This document shows, in pieces, positions 1-6,674 of a DNA stretch of 52,329 nt. The DNA comes from a virus. The notes beneath the pieces were generated by a model that was not told where the DNA came from, ran no database searches, and saw nothing but the letters and a program-made list of their open reading frames with translations. Position numbers and translations under genes: made by a program. Numbering within the stretch: position 1 is the first letter of the stretch; each line of letters starts with the position of its first letter. The stretch is from positions 1-52,329 of the IMG/VR virus record IMGVR_UViG_3300028361_000039; one strand, 5' to 3'.

Positions 1-250
1 CTTGAACCCACTCTTCGCCTTTTTGGGTTGCTTGGGCTTTTGGGTCTAGCGCATTAAATACAGCTTCTTTATCAAGTCTTTCTTTTTCGGCTGCTGCTTC
101 CTTGGCTGCCTCTTCACGAGCTTGTTTTCTCTCAAACTCTTCGGCTGCCGCTCGGGTAACATCTTCCATTACCTTTTCAAGCCGAGCCTCGACAATCGCT
201 CTTTCTCTTTCAATTTTTTCAAGTCCTGTAATCTTTTTCCAAAAACTCAT
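1..250 (-). CDS. Conserved hypothetical protein, C-terminus cut by window edge
   Basis: The first 83 codons of a gene running off the left edge; it begins at the ATG at 248-250 with GGAGAAAC just upstream. The visible protein starts MSFWKKITGLEKIE and is a strongly charged Ala/Glu/Lys-rich helix, probably coiled coil, followed by an ALDPKAQATQKGEEWVQ stretch. Marine T4-like phages carry conserved proteins with a similar basic start and a 'KGEPWV'-like segment, but no function is known to me. It follows queE by about 20 bases and is probably co-transcribed with it. Confidence 0.75.
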   Translation of the reverse strand, partial: MSFWKKITGLEKIERERAIVEARLEKVMEDVTRAAAEEFERKQAREEAAKEAAAEKERLDKEAVFNALDPKAQATQKGEEWVQ

Positions 251-269
251 CTGTTTCTCCTATGTAGTA

Positions 270-1142
270 CTACGTGCCCCACTTATTACCATACAATTGA
301 ATTTGTAGCCTCGGTGAGAACCTCCATCCCTGCTTTATAGCAATATCAGCTACTCGCTGTTCGTTCATTTCGTATTCTTCACTGCGGCCGCCCAACGGCA
401 TCAAATATACAGGACACGCTACTCCTGTTGATTGATACTCACCAACTGCTGTGTGTACTTCTTCAACATCAACTTCGTCTGCTACAACAAACTTGAGGTA
501 TATGTCGCTGTTAGGAAGTTCTTGAGTATAGCTTGCAACTATTTCAGGCTTTATCGCAGCTTTCCACGCCTCACCGGATACTGTTAGTTTAGGTGAGCAA
601 CTCCACATCAACTTCACCTCGGGCCTGCTCAACAATGCGGCAACTAATTCCGGTGACAATGGCTGGGTGCCATTGGTTTCAATAGTTATGTTTTTAAGAT
701 CATGCATTCCGGGGTGTTCTAGCAGTTTAGGCCAAAACTTCTGCCATAGCATTGGTTCACCTCCGGTAAGTATTAAGTGGATGTCTTGACCGTTGTCCAT
801 GGTCCATTTGCCTTGTGGGGTAACACTAAGTAAGTGTTTGACCACACTATCAACTTCTCCATCTTTCATGTATTTCTTAAATTCAGGGTAGATACTAGCG
901 TATGTATCACAGCCTGTATGAATTATAGGCAAGTCCTCAAACTTGTCGATGTCATTAAGTCTGTCACTTGTGATAAGTTCCTTAACTTCAGGATTGTGTT
1001 TAGCTTTAGGAGTCCCCCGTTCCAGGCCGAAATTTTCACAGCGAAAATTACAACCAAAGGTTCTCAAAAATACGCTAGGAACGCCTACAAATAAACCTTC
1101 ACCTTGCAAACTGGAGAAAACTTCTGAGTACCTCAATTTCAT
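270..1142 (-). CDS. queE: 7-carboxy-7-deazaguanine synthase QueE (radical SAM)
   Basis: A 290-residue radical SAM protein that would convert 6-carboxy-tetrahydropterin to 7-carboxy-7-deazaguanine, the ring-contraction step towards preQ0. The N-terminus SEVFSSLQGEG is the QueE substrate-binding signature, and LTGGEP (SAM 'GGE') follows mid-protein. Cluster cysteines are Cys31 and Cys35 (GCNFRC), but the third Cys expected two residues later is replaced by Phe-Gly; Cys78 in the TGCD segment is the likely substitute. I chose the ATG at 1140-1142 because GGGAG lies upstream, it starts one base after the folE stop, and an earlier in-frame start would overlap folE. With folE it forms a two-gene early unit. 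Confidence 0.92.
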   Translation of the reverse strand: MKLRYSEVFSSLQGEGLFVGVPSVFLRTFGCNFRCENFGLERGTPKAKHNPEVKELITSDRLNDIDKFEDLPIIHTGCDTYASIYPEFKKYMKDGEVDSVVKHLLSVTPQGKWTMDNGQDIHLILTGGEPMLWQKFWPKLLEHPGMHDLKNITIETNGTQPLSPELVAALLSRPEVKLMWSCSPKLTVSGEAWKAAIKPEIVASYTQELPNSDIYLKFVVADEVDVEEVHTAVGEYQSTGVACPVYLMPLGGRSEEYEMNEQRVADIAIKQGWRFSPRLQIQLYGNKWGT

Positions 1143-1143
1143 A

Positions 1144-1845
1144 TTAGTAAACTCCCTTACCACCCGACGACTGTTGTAGTTTAATGTTATCAAAAAATTC
1201 TTTCTTTGTACTTGGGTCAGATTTAAATGCTCCTCTCAGCACAGTAGTTTGGGTTAACGAGCTAGTAGCCATAATTCCCCTATTAGTACAGCATCCGTGT
1301 TCGGCGCCTACGTGCACAGCCACATCCAATGATTCAGTTGCTTTTTGTATTTCCTCAGCAATGTTGTTAGCCAATTGCTCCTGTAGAGTGCCGCGCCTTG
1401 AACACCATTGAGCAATGCGAGTGTACTTACTGAGACCGATTACTTTCTTACCTGGGATAATTCCAATGTAGGCAACACCAGTTACGGGCTGGTGATGATG
1501 CGAACACATACTACGCAGCTCTGAACGCACTACTAACATGCCAGTATAAGCTTCGATGCCTTCGTTTGGGAATGCAGTTGCCTTTGGGGCAGGGTTATAG
1601 CGGCCGCTCATTACTTCGTTGATGTACATTTTAGCAAGACGTCGACCAGTGTCCATTGAATTTGGATCAGTGTATCGGTCAATTACTAAACTGTCAAGAA
1701 CGCTTGTAAACTGATCTGCTAGTTCTAGAATTAGTTCTTCCTTCTCACCATCGAGAATGTATTCTGAAATGTTATCACCTGCCCAGTACCGGGCACCAGC
1801 GTTATTCAACCGTTGCTTAATTACTTCCGAAATTGTTTGTGTCAT
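1144..1845 (-). CDS. folE: GTP cyclohydrolase I
   Basis: A 233-residue FolE that turns GTP into dihydroneopterin triphosphate, the first step of both folate and 7-deazaguanine synthesis. Zinc ligands are visible: Cys114 and the His cluster 116-118 in MCSHHHQP, and Cys185/186 in AEHGCC. The family helix with MDTGRRLAKMYINE and the segment SELRSMC are present. Length is near the bacterial enzyme. It lies directly upstream of queE, one base apart, and behind a near-consensus promoter at 1897-1925, so the pair should be made early. In this setting the product most likely feeds preQ0 synthesis rather than folate, although folA and thyA are elsewhere in the window. Confidence 0.95.
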   Translation of the reverse strand: MTQTISEVIKQRLNNAGARYWAGDNISEYILDGEKEELILELADQFTSVLDSLVIDRYTDPNSMDTGRRLAKMYINEVMSGRYNPAPKATAFPNEGIEAYTGMLVVRSELRSMCSHHHQPVTGVAYIGIIPGKKVIGLSKYTRIAQWCSRRGTLQEQLANNIAEEIQKATESLDVAVHVGAEHGCCTNRGIMATSSLTQTTVLRGAFKSDPSTKKEFFDNIKLQQSSGGKGVY

Positions 1846-1896
1846 TATTTCTCCGAGTTATGAAAGGACGAGGATGTCCTTATTCTGACTTAATAC

Positions 1897-1925
1897 ATTG
1901 TACCACGTATTTAGATTTTTGTCAA
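1897..1925 (-). promoter_or_regulatory. Early sigma70-type promoter for folE-queE
   Basis: Minus-strand TTGACA (1920-1925), a 17-base spacer and TACAAT (1897-1902), about 50 bases ahead of the folE start. This is a full consensus -35 and a five-of-six -10 at the optimal spacing. Confidence 0.88.
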
Positions 1926-2044
1926 TGTCTGTGATTATTTGTGGCCAAGCGTAAAAGTCATTCTCCCCAAGGAGCAAAACGAGTCGACTCCCAAGGAAAA
2001 GTGATAGAAGCTTGTATTCATAATTGATAGCTCTCAGTTAGTAC

Positions 2045-2073
2045 ATTATATTTGAATTTTAATAGGTCGTCAA
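2045..2073 (-). promoter_or_regulatory. Second early-type promoter upstream of folE
   Basis: Minus-strand TTGACG (2068-2073), 17-base spacer, TATAAT (2045-2050). It points to folE with a leader of roughly 190 bases, which would run through the second promoter. It may also make a short separate RNA. Confidence 0.7.
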
Positions 2074-2079
2074 CGAAAG

Positions 2080-2087
2080 GATAAATA
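2080..2087 (+). promoter_or_regulatory. Late-type promoter box for the GIY-YIG gene
   Basis: GATAAATA on the plus strand, 60 bases before the endonuclease ATG. It matches the box found before the virion genes on the other strand (see 46279, 47753). T4-like late boxes bind the gp55-type sigma. Expression of this endonuclease late in infection is therefore possible. Confidence 0.5.
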
Positions 2088-2146
2088 AAGTGTAATCCAC
2101 GGTACAGCAATACCTGACTACTCTATTATTAAAGGACAACAACAGC

Positions 2147-2779
2147 ATGATTATTTATTCTATATACCTTATTACGAACAACATTAACGGCAAGCAATAC
2201 GTAGGCTTTACATCACACCATCCAAAAAATAGATTCCAAAGGCATTGTCAATCTGCAAACAATGGCAGCAAAACAGTATTCCATAAAGCTATGCGTAAGT
2301 ATTCCTCAAAGAAATTTTCTGTTCAATGTCTATACCAAACTCTTGATAAAGATCATGCGTTGACGGAAATGGAGGAGCATTTTATTAAAGAATATAATAC
2401 TCACTTCATTCACGGAACTGGCTACAACATGAACTATGGCGGCGTAGGTGGCGACAATTCATCTAGCCCAAATTTTAAGGAATACATCGCAAATAGGAAT
2501 TATTATGGAGAGAATAATCCTTGCTACGGCCTAAAGCATGCCTATAAGCCTCGCTGGTCTAGAAGAGGCAAGTTACCGTTAAATTTCGAATCTTGGTCTA
2601 CTGCTGCAAAGGGTAAAAGCTATTATCACAATACTATGTTACAAACAGAAAAAAGATTCCTCCCTTCTGAGATTCCTCAGGGATGGGAGAAAGGGCGTCT
2701 TAAGATTGCATGTTCTTGCGGTAAGGATGTAGACATCTCTAATCTGAAGAAGTACCACGCCTCTTGTCAGAAACTCTAG
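2147..2779 (+). CDS. GIY-YIG homing endonuclease (Seg-like, free-standing)
   Basis: A 210-residue protein with the GIY-YIG nuclease module at residues 3-90: SIYLITN...GKQYVGFT holds the paired tyrosines, followed by a conserved Arg/His region and the catalytic-type Glu in MEEHFIKEYNT. The rest resembles the DNA-binding tail of phage Seg-type homing enzymes, with a CxC...C zinc-finger-like end (CSCGKDVD...HASCQ). It is one of only two plus-strand genes and overlaps the 3' end of the convergent phosphoribosyltransferase gene by 41 bases, which fits insertion as a mobile gene beside a conserved one. AAGGAC lies upstream of the ATG at a rather long spacing. Confidence 0.9.
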   Translation: MIIYSIYLITNNINGKQYVGFTSHHPKNRFQRHCQSANNGSKTVFHKAMRKYSSKKFSVQCLYQTLDKDHALTEMEEHFIKEYNTHFIHGTGYNMNYGGVGGDNSSSPNFKEYIANRNYYGENNPCYGLKHAYKPRWSRRGKLPLNFESWSTAAKGKSYYHNTMLQTEKRFLPSEIPQGWEKGRLKIACSCGKDVDISNLKKYHASCQKL

Positions 2780-3341
2780 CTAATAACGAGTCTCTCTCCC
2801 AAGGAAAAGATAGCCATTGGTCTTTTTCTTTTTTATCTATTGCGGCCCAGAAGTATTGTACGTCACGAAAGTCGCCACTAGTATTTTCTGTCATAGCAGC
2901 AAACCGCACGTTTTTGGTCCAAACAGAATCCCAAGCGTATTGTTCGGACGGCAAGCATCCGCTCTGCCAGTCCTCCTTAATCCAGCTGAAGGTAGCACCT
3001 GTGTCATTAATATCGTCTACAATAAGGATATTCTTACGCTTGCTAATATCCCAACGGCAGCTAGGCGCTGGTTGATCCAGTTCGTTTGACACATAGCCGA
3101 ACGCATCTTCAGCCATCCATAAATTGCTCTCAGGTCCCATATCAGTAGTGTCGCGCAGTCTAACATCTAGTGTGTGCATAGGAACATCAATTAAGTGACT
3201 GAGCATAGTTGCAATGGGTAACCCGCCTCTAGTAATTCCAGCAATGTAATCAGGGCGCCATTTGTCTTTGTACATTTGTAGTGCAATGGCAGTAACCGCA
3301 GTTTCAACATCTTGCCACGTGTAATACTTTTTAGTTGTCAT
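2739..3341 (-). CDS. Phosphoribosyltransferase (purine/Gpt-like)
   Basis: A 200-residue type I phosphoribosyltransferase. The PRPP-binding loop NILIVDDINDTGATF is intact, and AGITRGGLPIATMLSH near residue 35 is the usual pyrophosphate-binding turn. Such enzymes attach a base to PRPP; the family here is closest to xanthine/guanine or hypoxanthine types, but the substrate cannot be read from sequence. The last 13 or so codons overlap the convergent endonuclease gene, and the C-terminal tail (DKRRGTSSD) is low in complexity, so the original end may have been replaced when the mobile gene arrived. Its start overlaps the upstream gene by 11 bases. Confidence 0.85.
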   Translation of the reverse strand: MTTKKYYTWQDVETAVTAIALQMYKDKWRPDYIAGITRGGLPIATMLSHLIDVPMHTLDVRLRDTTDMGPESNLWMAEDAFGYVSNELDQPAPSCRWDISKRKNILIVDDINDTGATFSWIKEDWQSGCLPSEQYAWDSVWTKNVRFAAMTENTSGDFRDVQYFWAAIDKKEKDQWLSFPWERDSLLARVSDKRRGTSSD

Positions 3342-3675
3342 TTTCTACTAGTGCTCTAATTGTGTTGTAGTTTTCCTTTGCTTTTTTCAGCGCAGGGTAT
3401 TTGTTCATTAGTTTCTTTTCTGTTTCCTCCTCCAGCATCTTATCTTTTGCCCAACGCAGAGCGTTAATATCGTCATCTCGTAAGCTTACGTCTGCTACAT
3501 TACTAAACAGTGTAGTCCAGCATCCGCTTGCAAATACCTGGAACATGTGGTTGCTATATCTTACATCTCCGGGCACTGCTCGAGGGTCATCTGGACCGCA
3601 GTTAACATAAGGACCGCTATTACTAGCACCAGCGACTATTAACGACCCGTTGGACGAATGTATATCATCTAGCAT
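3331..3675 (-). CDS. Conserved hypothetical protein (114 aa)
   Basis: An unrecognised 114-residue protein. The N-terminal half is rich in Gly, Asn and Ser with PDDPRAVPGDVRYSN, like a small virion or beta-sandwich fold. The C-terminal half is a charged helix ending YPALKKAKENYNTIRALV. That end closely resembles the C-terminus of its upstream neighbour (YPGLERAYENFRTAYVLVEQ), so the two share a module. It overlaps genes on both sides by 11 bases. Confidence 0.75.
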   Translation of the reverse strand: MLDDIHSSNGSLIVAGASNSGPYVNCGPDDPRAVPGDVRYSNHMFQVFASGCWTTLFSNVADVSLRDDDINALRWAKDKMLEEETEKKLMNKYPALKKAKENYNTIRALVENDN

Positions 3676-3994
3676 CTTGCTTTCCTTTCCAGTCCTGCTC
3701 TACTAGCACATACGCAGTTCTAAAATTCTCGTATGCTCGCTCAAGTCCCGGATACTGGTCACACATCAGTTGTACTTGATCAAACGCCGGAAACGCTGTT
3801 TTGAACGGTATTTGGTTGTACCTGCTCGGGAAAAAGAAATCATCATTGGTATTAAAAAGACTGCCGTTTACTGAGACTGCACTGATGCTATTTACACTCC
3901 AGTTAGCAGGGTTAATCCAATTGATGTTGCTTGCAATAGTGCCAGTCTCGTCATTCGTAACCAACGAAGTTTCACCTTGCTTTAATAATGTCAT
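3665..3994 (-). CDS. Conserved hypothetical protein (109 aa), shares C-terminal module with neighbour
   Basis: A 109-residue protein of unknown function. Residues 1-60 are polar and beta-rich (NINWINPANWSVNS), with DFFFPSRYNQIPF mid-protein; residues 75-100 form a helix, DQYPGLERAYENFRTAYVLV, that also closes the next gene. In the related protein the N-terminal part differs, so the helix looks like a reused module. The start overlaps the end of the glycosyltransferase gene by 23 bases, which indicates translational coupling. Confidence 0.75.
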   Translation of the reverse strand: MTLLKQGETSLVTNDETGTIASNINWINPANWSVNSISAVSVNGSLFNTNDDFFFPSRYNQIPFKTAFPAFDQVQLMCDQYPGLERAYENFRTAYVLVEQDWKGKQDAR

Positions 3995-5054
3995 ACATTG
4001 TGTCTCCGCTAAAGAATTCTTTCGCTAGCACTTCTTTTTGTTTAGCCAGTGCCGGAAGGTATCTGTCGTAATTTTCCATGTACACTTTGATTCTAGCTTT
4101 TATTTCTTGTTTATTTTCGCAGTATGCTGCAAAGTTCTCAGTCCATCTGCTAGGGTACTTAAATACATCACTGCCCATTTCGCTGTAGCTTAGTCTGTTA
4201 GGCACCATTGGAATTGCTCCCACACACACGCCTTCATACCAGCTGATGCCCAGTGTTTCTTGCAGGTTTGCACTAAACACTAGTTTTGCTCTAGCTAGCA
4301 GCGCATGGTACTCATCCTTGGTTAGCTCAGTGTCTTGGCAAACTACAAATTCGTACTCTGGCATTTCCTTTGCTAGATCACGGAATATCTCCACTTGCTT
4401 TTCTGGCGCAACACGATGAGGGAAAAGGATTAAGTTTTCTTTTTCTTGTCCTGCAAACTTGCTCAAGTTTTCTTGTAAATATTCCATCGGCCAGCCGGTA
4501 CGCACTATTTTACCTGACTTAACTAACTCTGCGCCGACACAGTCTTTCATACTGCGGATGACAAAGGCACTCAAGTACATATCAATATGGAAGTCAGTAG
4601 CAAAGAAGTTATGATCATAACAGTGAAACATTGACTGTTCGGCATATCTTACCCATGGCTTATTACCTATAAGTCTGCCCAAGAAGTCATTTTTATCGTA
4701 ACTTCCTGCGTGCCAAAGTCCGCCTATTTTAATATCTACGCTCAATAGTTCTGCCATGTAGCGCAATTGTATTACGGTAGGATTCCATGCATCAGTATAC
4801 AAGAAGTAATCGCCGTTGTTTATCTCGCCTTTGCAGAATAGTTCACCAATCTGTTCTAACTGTTTACTCTTGTAAACATTGGTTCCGCCAAAGTTAAGGA
4901 ACGCCCCAGGCGTTGTAGCCTGAGGAGTTTCTCCACCTGAGATAACGACAATATCTTCCATTGTAGCTTGACGCAGTTGCGCAGGTAAGTGTTGCTTCCA
5001 CTCACCAGTGTATCGTGTTGATACACTTTCAACGTCTACAATGTAAATAGTCAT
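3972..5054 (-). CDS. GT-B type glycosyltransferase
   Basis: A 360-residue protein resembling family 1/4 glycosyltransferases. The C-terminal nucleotide-sugar half shows LILFPHRVAPEKQVEIFRDL, LLARAKLVFSANLQETLG and SWYEGVCVGAIPMVPN, the usual order of donor-binding segments with the conserved Glu in the E-x7-E-like stretch. The N-terminal half would bind the acceptor. The start at 5052-5054 forms a TAATG junction with the preceding small gene. T4-like phages use such enzymes to glucosylate modified DNA bases; the neighbouring 7-deazaguanine genes make DNA a possible acceptor, but a surface polysaccharide is equally possible. Confidence 0.82.
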   Translation of the reverse strand: MTIYIVDVESVSTRYTGEWKQHLPAQLRQATMEDIVVISGGETPQATTPGAFLNFGGTNVYKSKQLEQIGELFCKGEINNGDYFLYTDAWNPTVIQLRYMAELLSVDIKIGGLWHAGSYDKNDFLGRLIGNKPWVRYAEQSMFHCYDHNFFATDFHIDMYLSAFVIRSMKDCVGAELVKSGKIVRTGWPMEYLQENLSKFAGQEKENLILFPHRVAPEKQVEIFRDLAKEMPEYEFVVCQDTELTKDEYHALLARAKLVFSANLQETLGISWYEGVCVGAIPMVPNRLSYSEMGSDVFKYPSRWTENFAAYCENKQEIKARIKVYMENYDRYLPALAKQKEVLAKEFFSGDTMYDIIKAR

Positions 5055-5245
5055 TAGCCTCTCCGAAAGTTTCCGCGGGCTTTTGCTCGCAACCACCCTT
5101 GATATTTTTGATATGCCTGCCATACTGGCGACTGTCCCCGGTACAAATCAGCTTCGTTATAGACTTTGCCCTCTAGTCGGCAAAAGTCGCGGTATGCATC
5201 CAAGTCGTTAAAGATCTTGTTTACTGTAGGGTTTTTAATAGCCAT
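5054..5245 (-). CDS. Small conserved hypothetical protein (63 aa)
   Basis: A basic 63-residue protein, MAIKNPTVNKIFNDLDAY..., with a C-terminal KARGNFRRG tail. It has no motif I recognise. AAGGAA lies about 10 bases before its ATG, and its stop overlaps the start of the glycosyltransferase gene (TAATG), so the two are probably made together. Confidence 0.7.
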   Translation of the reverse strand: MAIKNPTVNKIFNDLDAYRDFCRLEGKVYNEADLYRGQSPVWQAYQKYQGWLRAKARGNFRRG

Positions 5246-5273
5246 TATATTGTATTCCTTAGTAATTGTAATT

Positions 5274-5287
5274 AAGGCCGAAGCCTT
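5274..5287 (-). terminator. Small TTCG hairpin
   Basis: On the minus strand AAGGC-TTCG-GCCTT folds into a 5-base-pair stem with a stable tetraloop, between the QueD-like gene and the small gene at 5245. There is no U-run, so it could be an mRNA-stability or weak termination element. Confidence 0.4.
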
Positions 5288-5307
5288 GTTGGGTTAGTGT
5301 TTATTAA

Positions 5308-5667
5308 TTACGGCAAATATTCAATAATGCCGTCGGACTCGCCGTCTTCTGAGACTACGATTTCATAGTACCGTTCACCGTATAAGGGTAAGAGGTGCTT
5401 TTCTAGTATATCATCAGCAATCATCTCACAAGATTTGTGGTCTTGATTTCCTGCTTTTATAAAATCTTGTAATGCCCATTTAACTAAGAAAAATTCTAGT
5501 TCTCTGTCTAAATGGTCTACTGAAAGTTTTACTTCTACGTAAAATAAATGCCGGTGCTCATGTTCAAGAAACTGTATTCTGGGGTCGATTTGACCTGCAT
5601 TTGGATACTTATGAAATCCTTCAAAGCTAGTACGCACTTTAATAAATGTACGCTTACTGGCTATCAT
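5308..5667 (-). CDS. Probable QueD/PTPS-like protein (6-carboxytetrahydropterin synthase family)
   Basis: A 119-residue protein whose order of motifs matches the PTPS/QueD fold: FEGFH near residue 17 (family F-x-A-x-H), then HEHRHLFYVEVKLSV (family HGHxY-x-V-x-V), then DRELEFFLVKWAL (family G-x-V-x-DF-x-x-L-K) and SCEMIADDIL (family P-T-x-E-x-x-A). The three histidines could bind zinc, but the usual catalytic Cys before H-x-H is absent, so activity is uncertain. I chose the ATG at 5665-5667 because it gives an ATGA overlap with the upstream gene. QueD would link FolE to QueE, so its position fits a preQ0 pathway. The identity is an inference. Confidence 0.55.
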   Translation of the reverse strand: MIASKRTFIKVRTSFEGFHKYPNAGQIDPRIQFLEHEHRHLFYVEVKLSVDHLDRELEFFLVKWALQDFIKAGNQDHKSCEMIADDILEKHLLPLYGERYYEIVVSEDGESDGIIEYLP

Positions 5668-5930
5668 TGCGGCACTCCGATTGCTGCACTGCCCCGTGTC
5701 ATTTGGCATTCCAGTATTTCTACGCTCTCGCCTCGCATTTCGATACCAGATGCAATTGCTTCCATCTTTTTATCTAAATCCGCAAGAGCGTCATGATCAG
5801 CAGCTAGCTCGCCCGGCAAGGCTGGCCTAACAGTTGCATGGATATTGTAATCAGCTAGCACTTTTTTAATTAAAGCACTAATAGTGCTCTTACCACTATT
5901 TGCTGTGCCTGATACGTATATTTCTAACAT
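5664..5930 (-). CDS. Small P-loop protein
   Basis: An 88-residue protein with a Walker A loop, SGTANSGKST, at residues 7-16 after a hydrophobic strand, as in small kinases. No Walker B or lid is clear in the short remainder, so it may be a partial or regulatory P-loop protein. Its TGA overlaps the next ATG (ATGA). A consensus early promoter with a dyad lies about 30 bases before its start. Confidence 0.75.
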   Translation of the reverse strand: MLEIYVSGTANSGKSTISALIKKVLADYNIHATVRPALPGELAADHDALADLDKKMEAIASGIEMRGESVEILECQMTRGSAAIGVPQ

Positions 5931-5959
5931 TGCTTTTACCTCTTAGTTTGTATACTGTA

Positions 5960-5988
5960 AGTATACGATTACTTTACGATTTTGTCAA
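5960..5988 (-). promoter_or_regulatory. Early promoter with palindromic operator-like site
   Basis: TTGACA (5983-5988), 17 bases, TATACT (5960-5965) on the minus strand. The -10 forms one arm of a perfect inverted repeat, GTATACT-TAC-AGTATAC (about 5950-5966). The promoter overlaps the 3' end of the gene at 5969-6487 and drives the P-loop, QueD-like and glycosyltransferase genes. Confidence 0.88.
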
Positions 5989-6487
5989 GTGTATATTCAT
6001 TCCAATTTGTAAATCTGTCACGACTCATTAGGTCATGCAGGTTATGACACCATACACCAGGGTTAGTAGCTTTGAAGTCACGGTCGTCAAGTTTGACCAT
6101 TGTGTTGTAATTCCACTGCTTAATATAAGGCATGGGAATTCTTATTTGCGGAATAAAGTTATTGTATTCTACTAGCTCGCTTTCGAGAAAGTCTTCAGCA
6201 AGTGTAACGTCAATATCCAAGCTACACAGGAAGTCCTGTTTAAGAAAAGTTTTGATCATCTCATCCCATTCGAACCAGTCATCATTACTGTTTATTTTAA
6301 AACTATGATTGGCTCCAAAGAAGATGTGTGTACACTCTTCCTCGTCTGCGATTGCTCGTATCTCGTTTACGTCCTGTAGTCCAGTAACAAACAGAGTACG
6401 CATTCCGAACGCTGGAGTCTTTTCGACCTCTATGCCCACAAAGAACACTACACCCTCTGCTGTTTGTCCTTCATAATCACGCTTCAT
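5969..6487 (-). CDS. Conserved hypothetical phage protein (172 aa)
   Basis: A 172-residue protein of a type I recall as conserved in marine T4-like phages, without known function. It begins MKRDYEGQTAEGVVFFVGIEVEKTP and ends with DDRDFKATNPGVWCHNLHDL. Mixed alpha/beta, no membrane segment. It has a consensus early promoter about 100 bases upstream (6585-6613). Its last codons contain the -35 region of the next promoter. Confidence 0.8.
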   Translation of the reverse strand: MKRDYEGQTAEGVVFFVGIEVEKTPAFGMRTLFVTGLQDVNEIRAIADEEECTHIFFGANHSFKINSNDDWFEWDEMIKTFLKQDFLCSLDIDVTLAEDFLESELVEYNNFIPQIRIPMPYIKQWNYNTMVKLDDRDFKATNPGVWCHNLHDLMSRDRFTNWNEYTLDKIVK

Positions 6488-6506
6488 GTTGTACCTTTAG
6501 TTTTTA

Positions 6507-6674
6507 TTAAGTCGGTGGATTTTGTCTTTGTACCATAGTTTGATGGTTTTTAAAACGATTAATTTCGTAGTTCGAAGCATACTCAGTATAGCGCCGTTTA
6601 ACTAGCGTGTCAACCTTGTTGTGTTGAAATTTAAGTTCTTCTAGTCGATTTACTTCTTTACTCGGGTTGTTCAT
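6507..6674 (-). CDS. Small DUF465/YdcH-like helical protein
   Basis: A 55-residue frame starting at the ATG at 6672-6674, inside the last codons of dpdA (17-base overlap), and ending TAA at 6507. The protein, MNNPSKEVNRLEELKFQHN..., is a charged helical hairpin: L-x-x-L-K-x-Q-H-x-x-V-D...KRRY, then NRFKNHQ. The pattern resembles the short YdcH/DUF465 family; the match is by eye. The overlap with dpdA and codon-by-codon openness support it. A promoter for the next gene lies within it. Confidence 0.6.
   Translation of the reverse strand: MNNPSKEVNRLEELKFQHNKVDTLVKRRYTEYASNYEINRFKNHQTMVQRQNPPT
6585..6613 (-). promoter_or_regulatory. Early promoter upstream of the 172-aa gene
   Basis: TTGACA (6608-6613), 17 bases, TATACT (6585-6590). 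The -10 is again part of a short dyad, ATACT-G-AGTAT. It is embedded in the small gene at 6507-6674. Confidence 0.85.

Larger units (their letters stand above)
1846..2146. other. Intergenic control region between folE and the GIY-YIG gene
   Basis: A 301-base divergent region without a convincing gene. It holds two minus-strand sigma70-type promoters firing towards folE (1897-1925 and 2045-2073) and a plus-strand late-type box at 2080-2087 facing the endonuclease gene. Between the two minus promoters lie short palindromes (GAGTCGACTC near 1980; CTCC/GGAG arms near 1965) in what would be the leader of the distal transcript. A 28-codon minus-strand reading frame is present but has no ribosome binding site. 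I see no recognisable preQ1 riboswitch here. Confidence 0.6.

Noticed and set aside
1950-2020. preQ1 riboswitch ahead of folE-queE
   Set aside because: The short palindromes there do not match the compact preQ1-I or -II layout, and the second promoter would bypass most of it.
1926-2044. 28-codon minus-strand frame between the two folE promoters
   Set aside because: No ribosome site; likely leader sequence.
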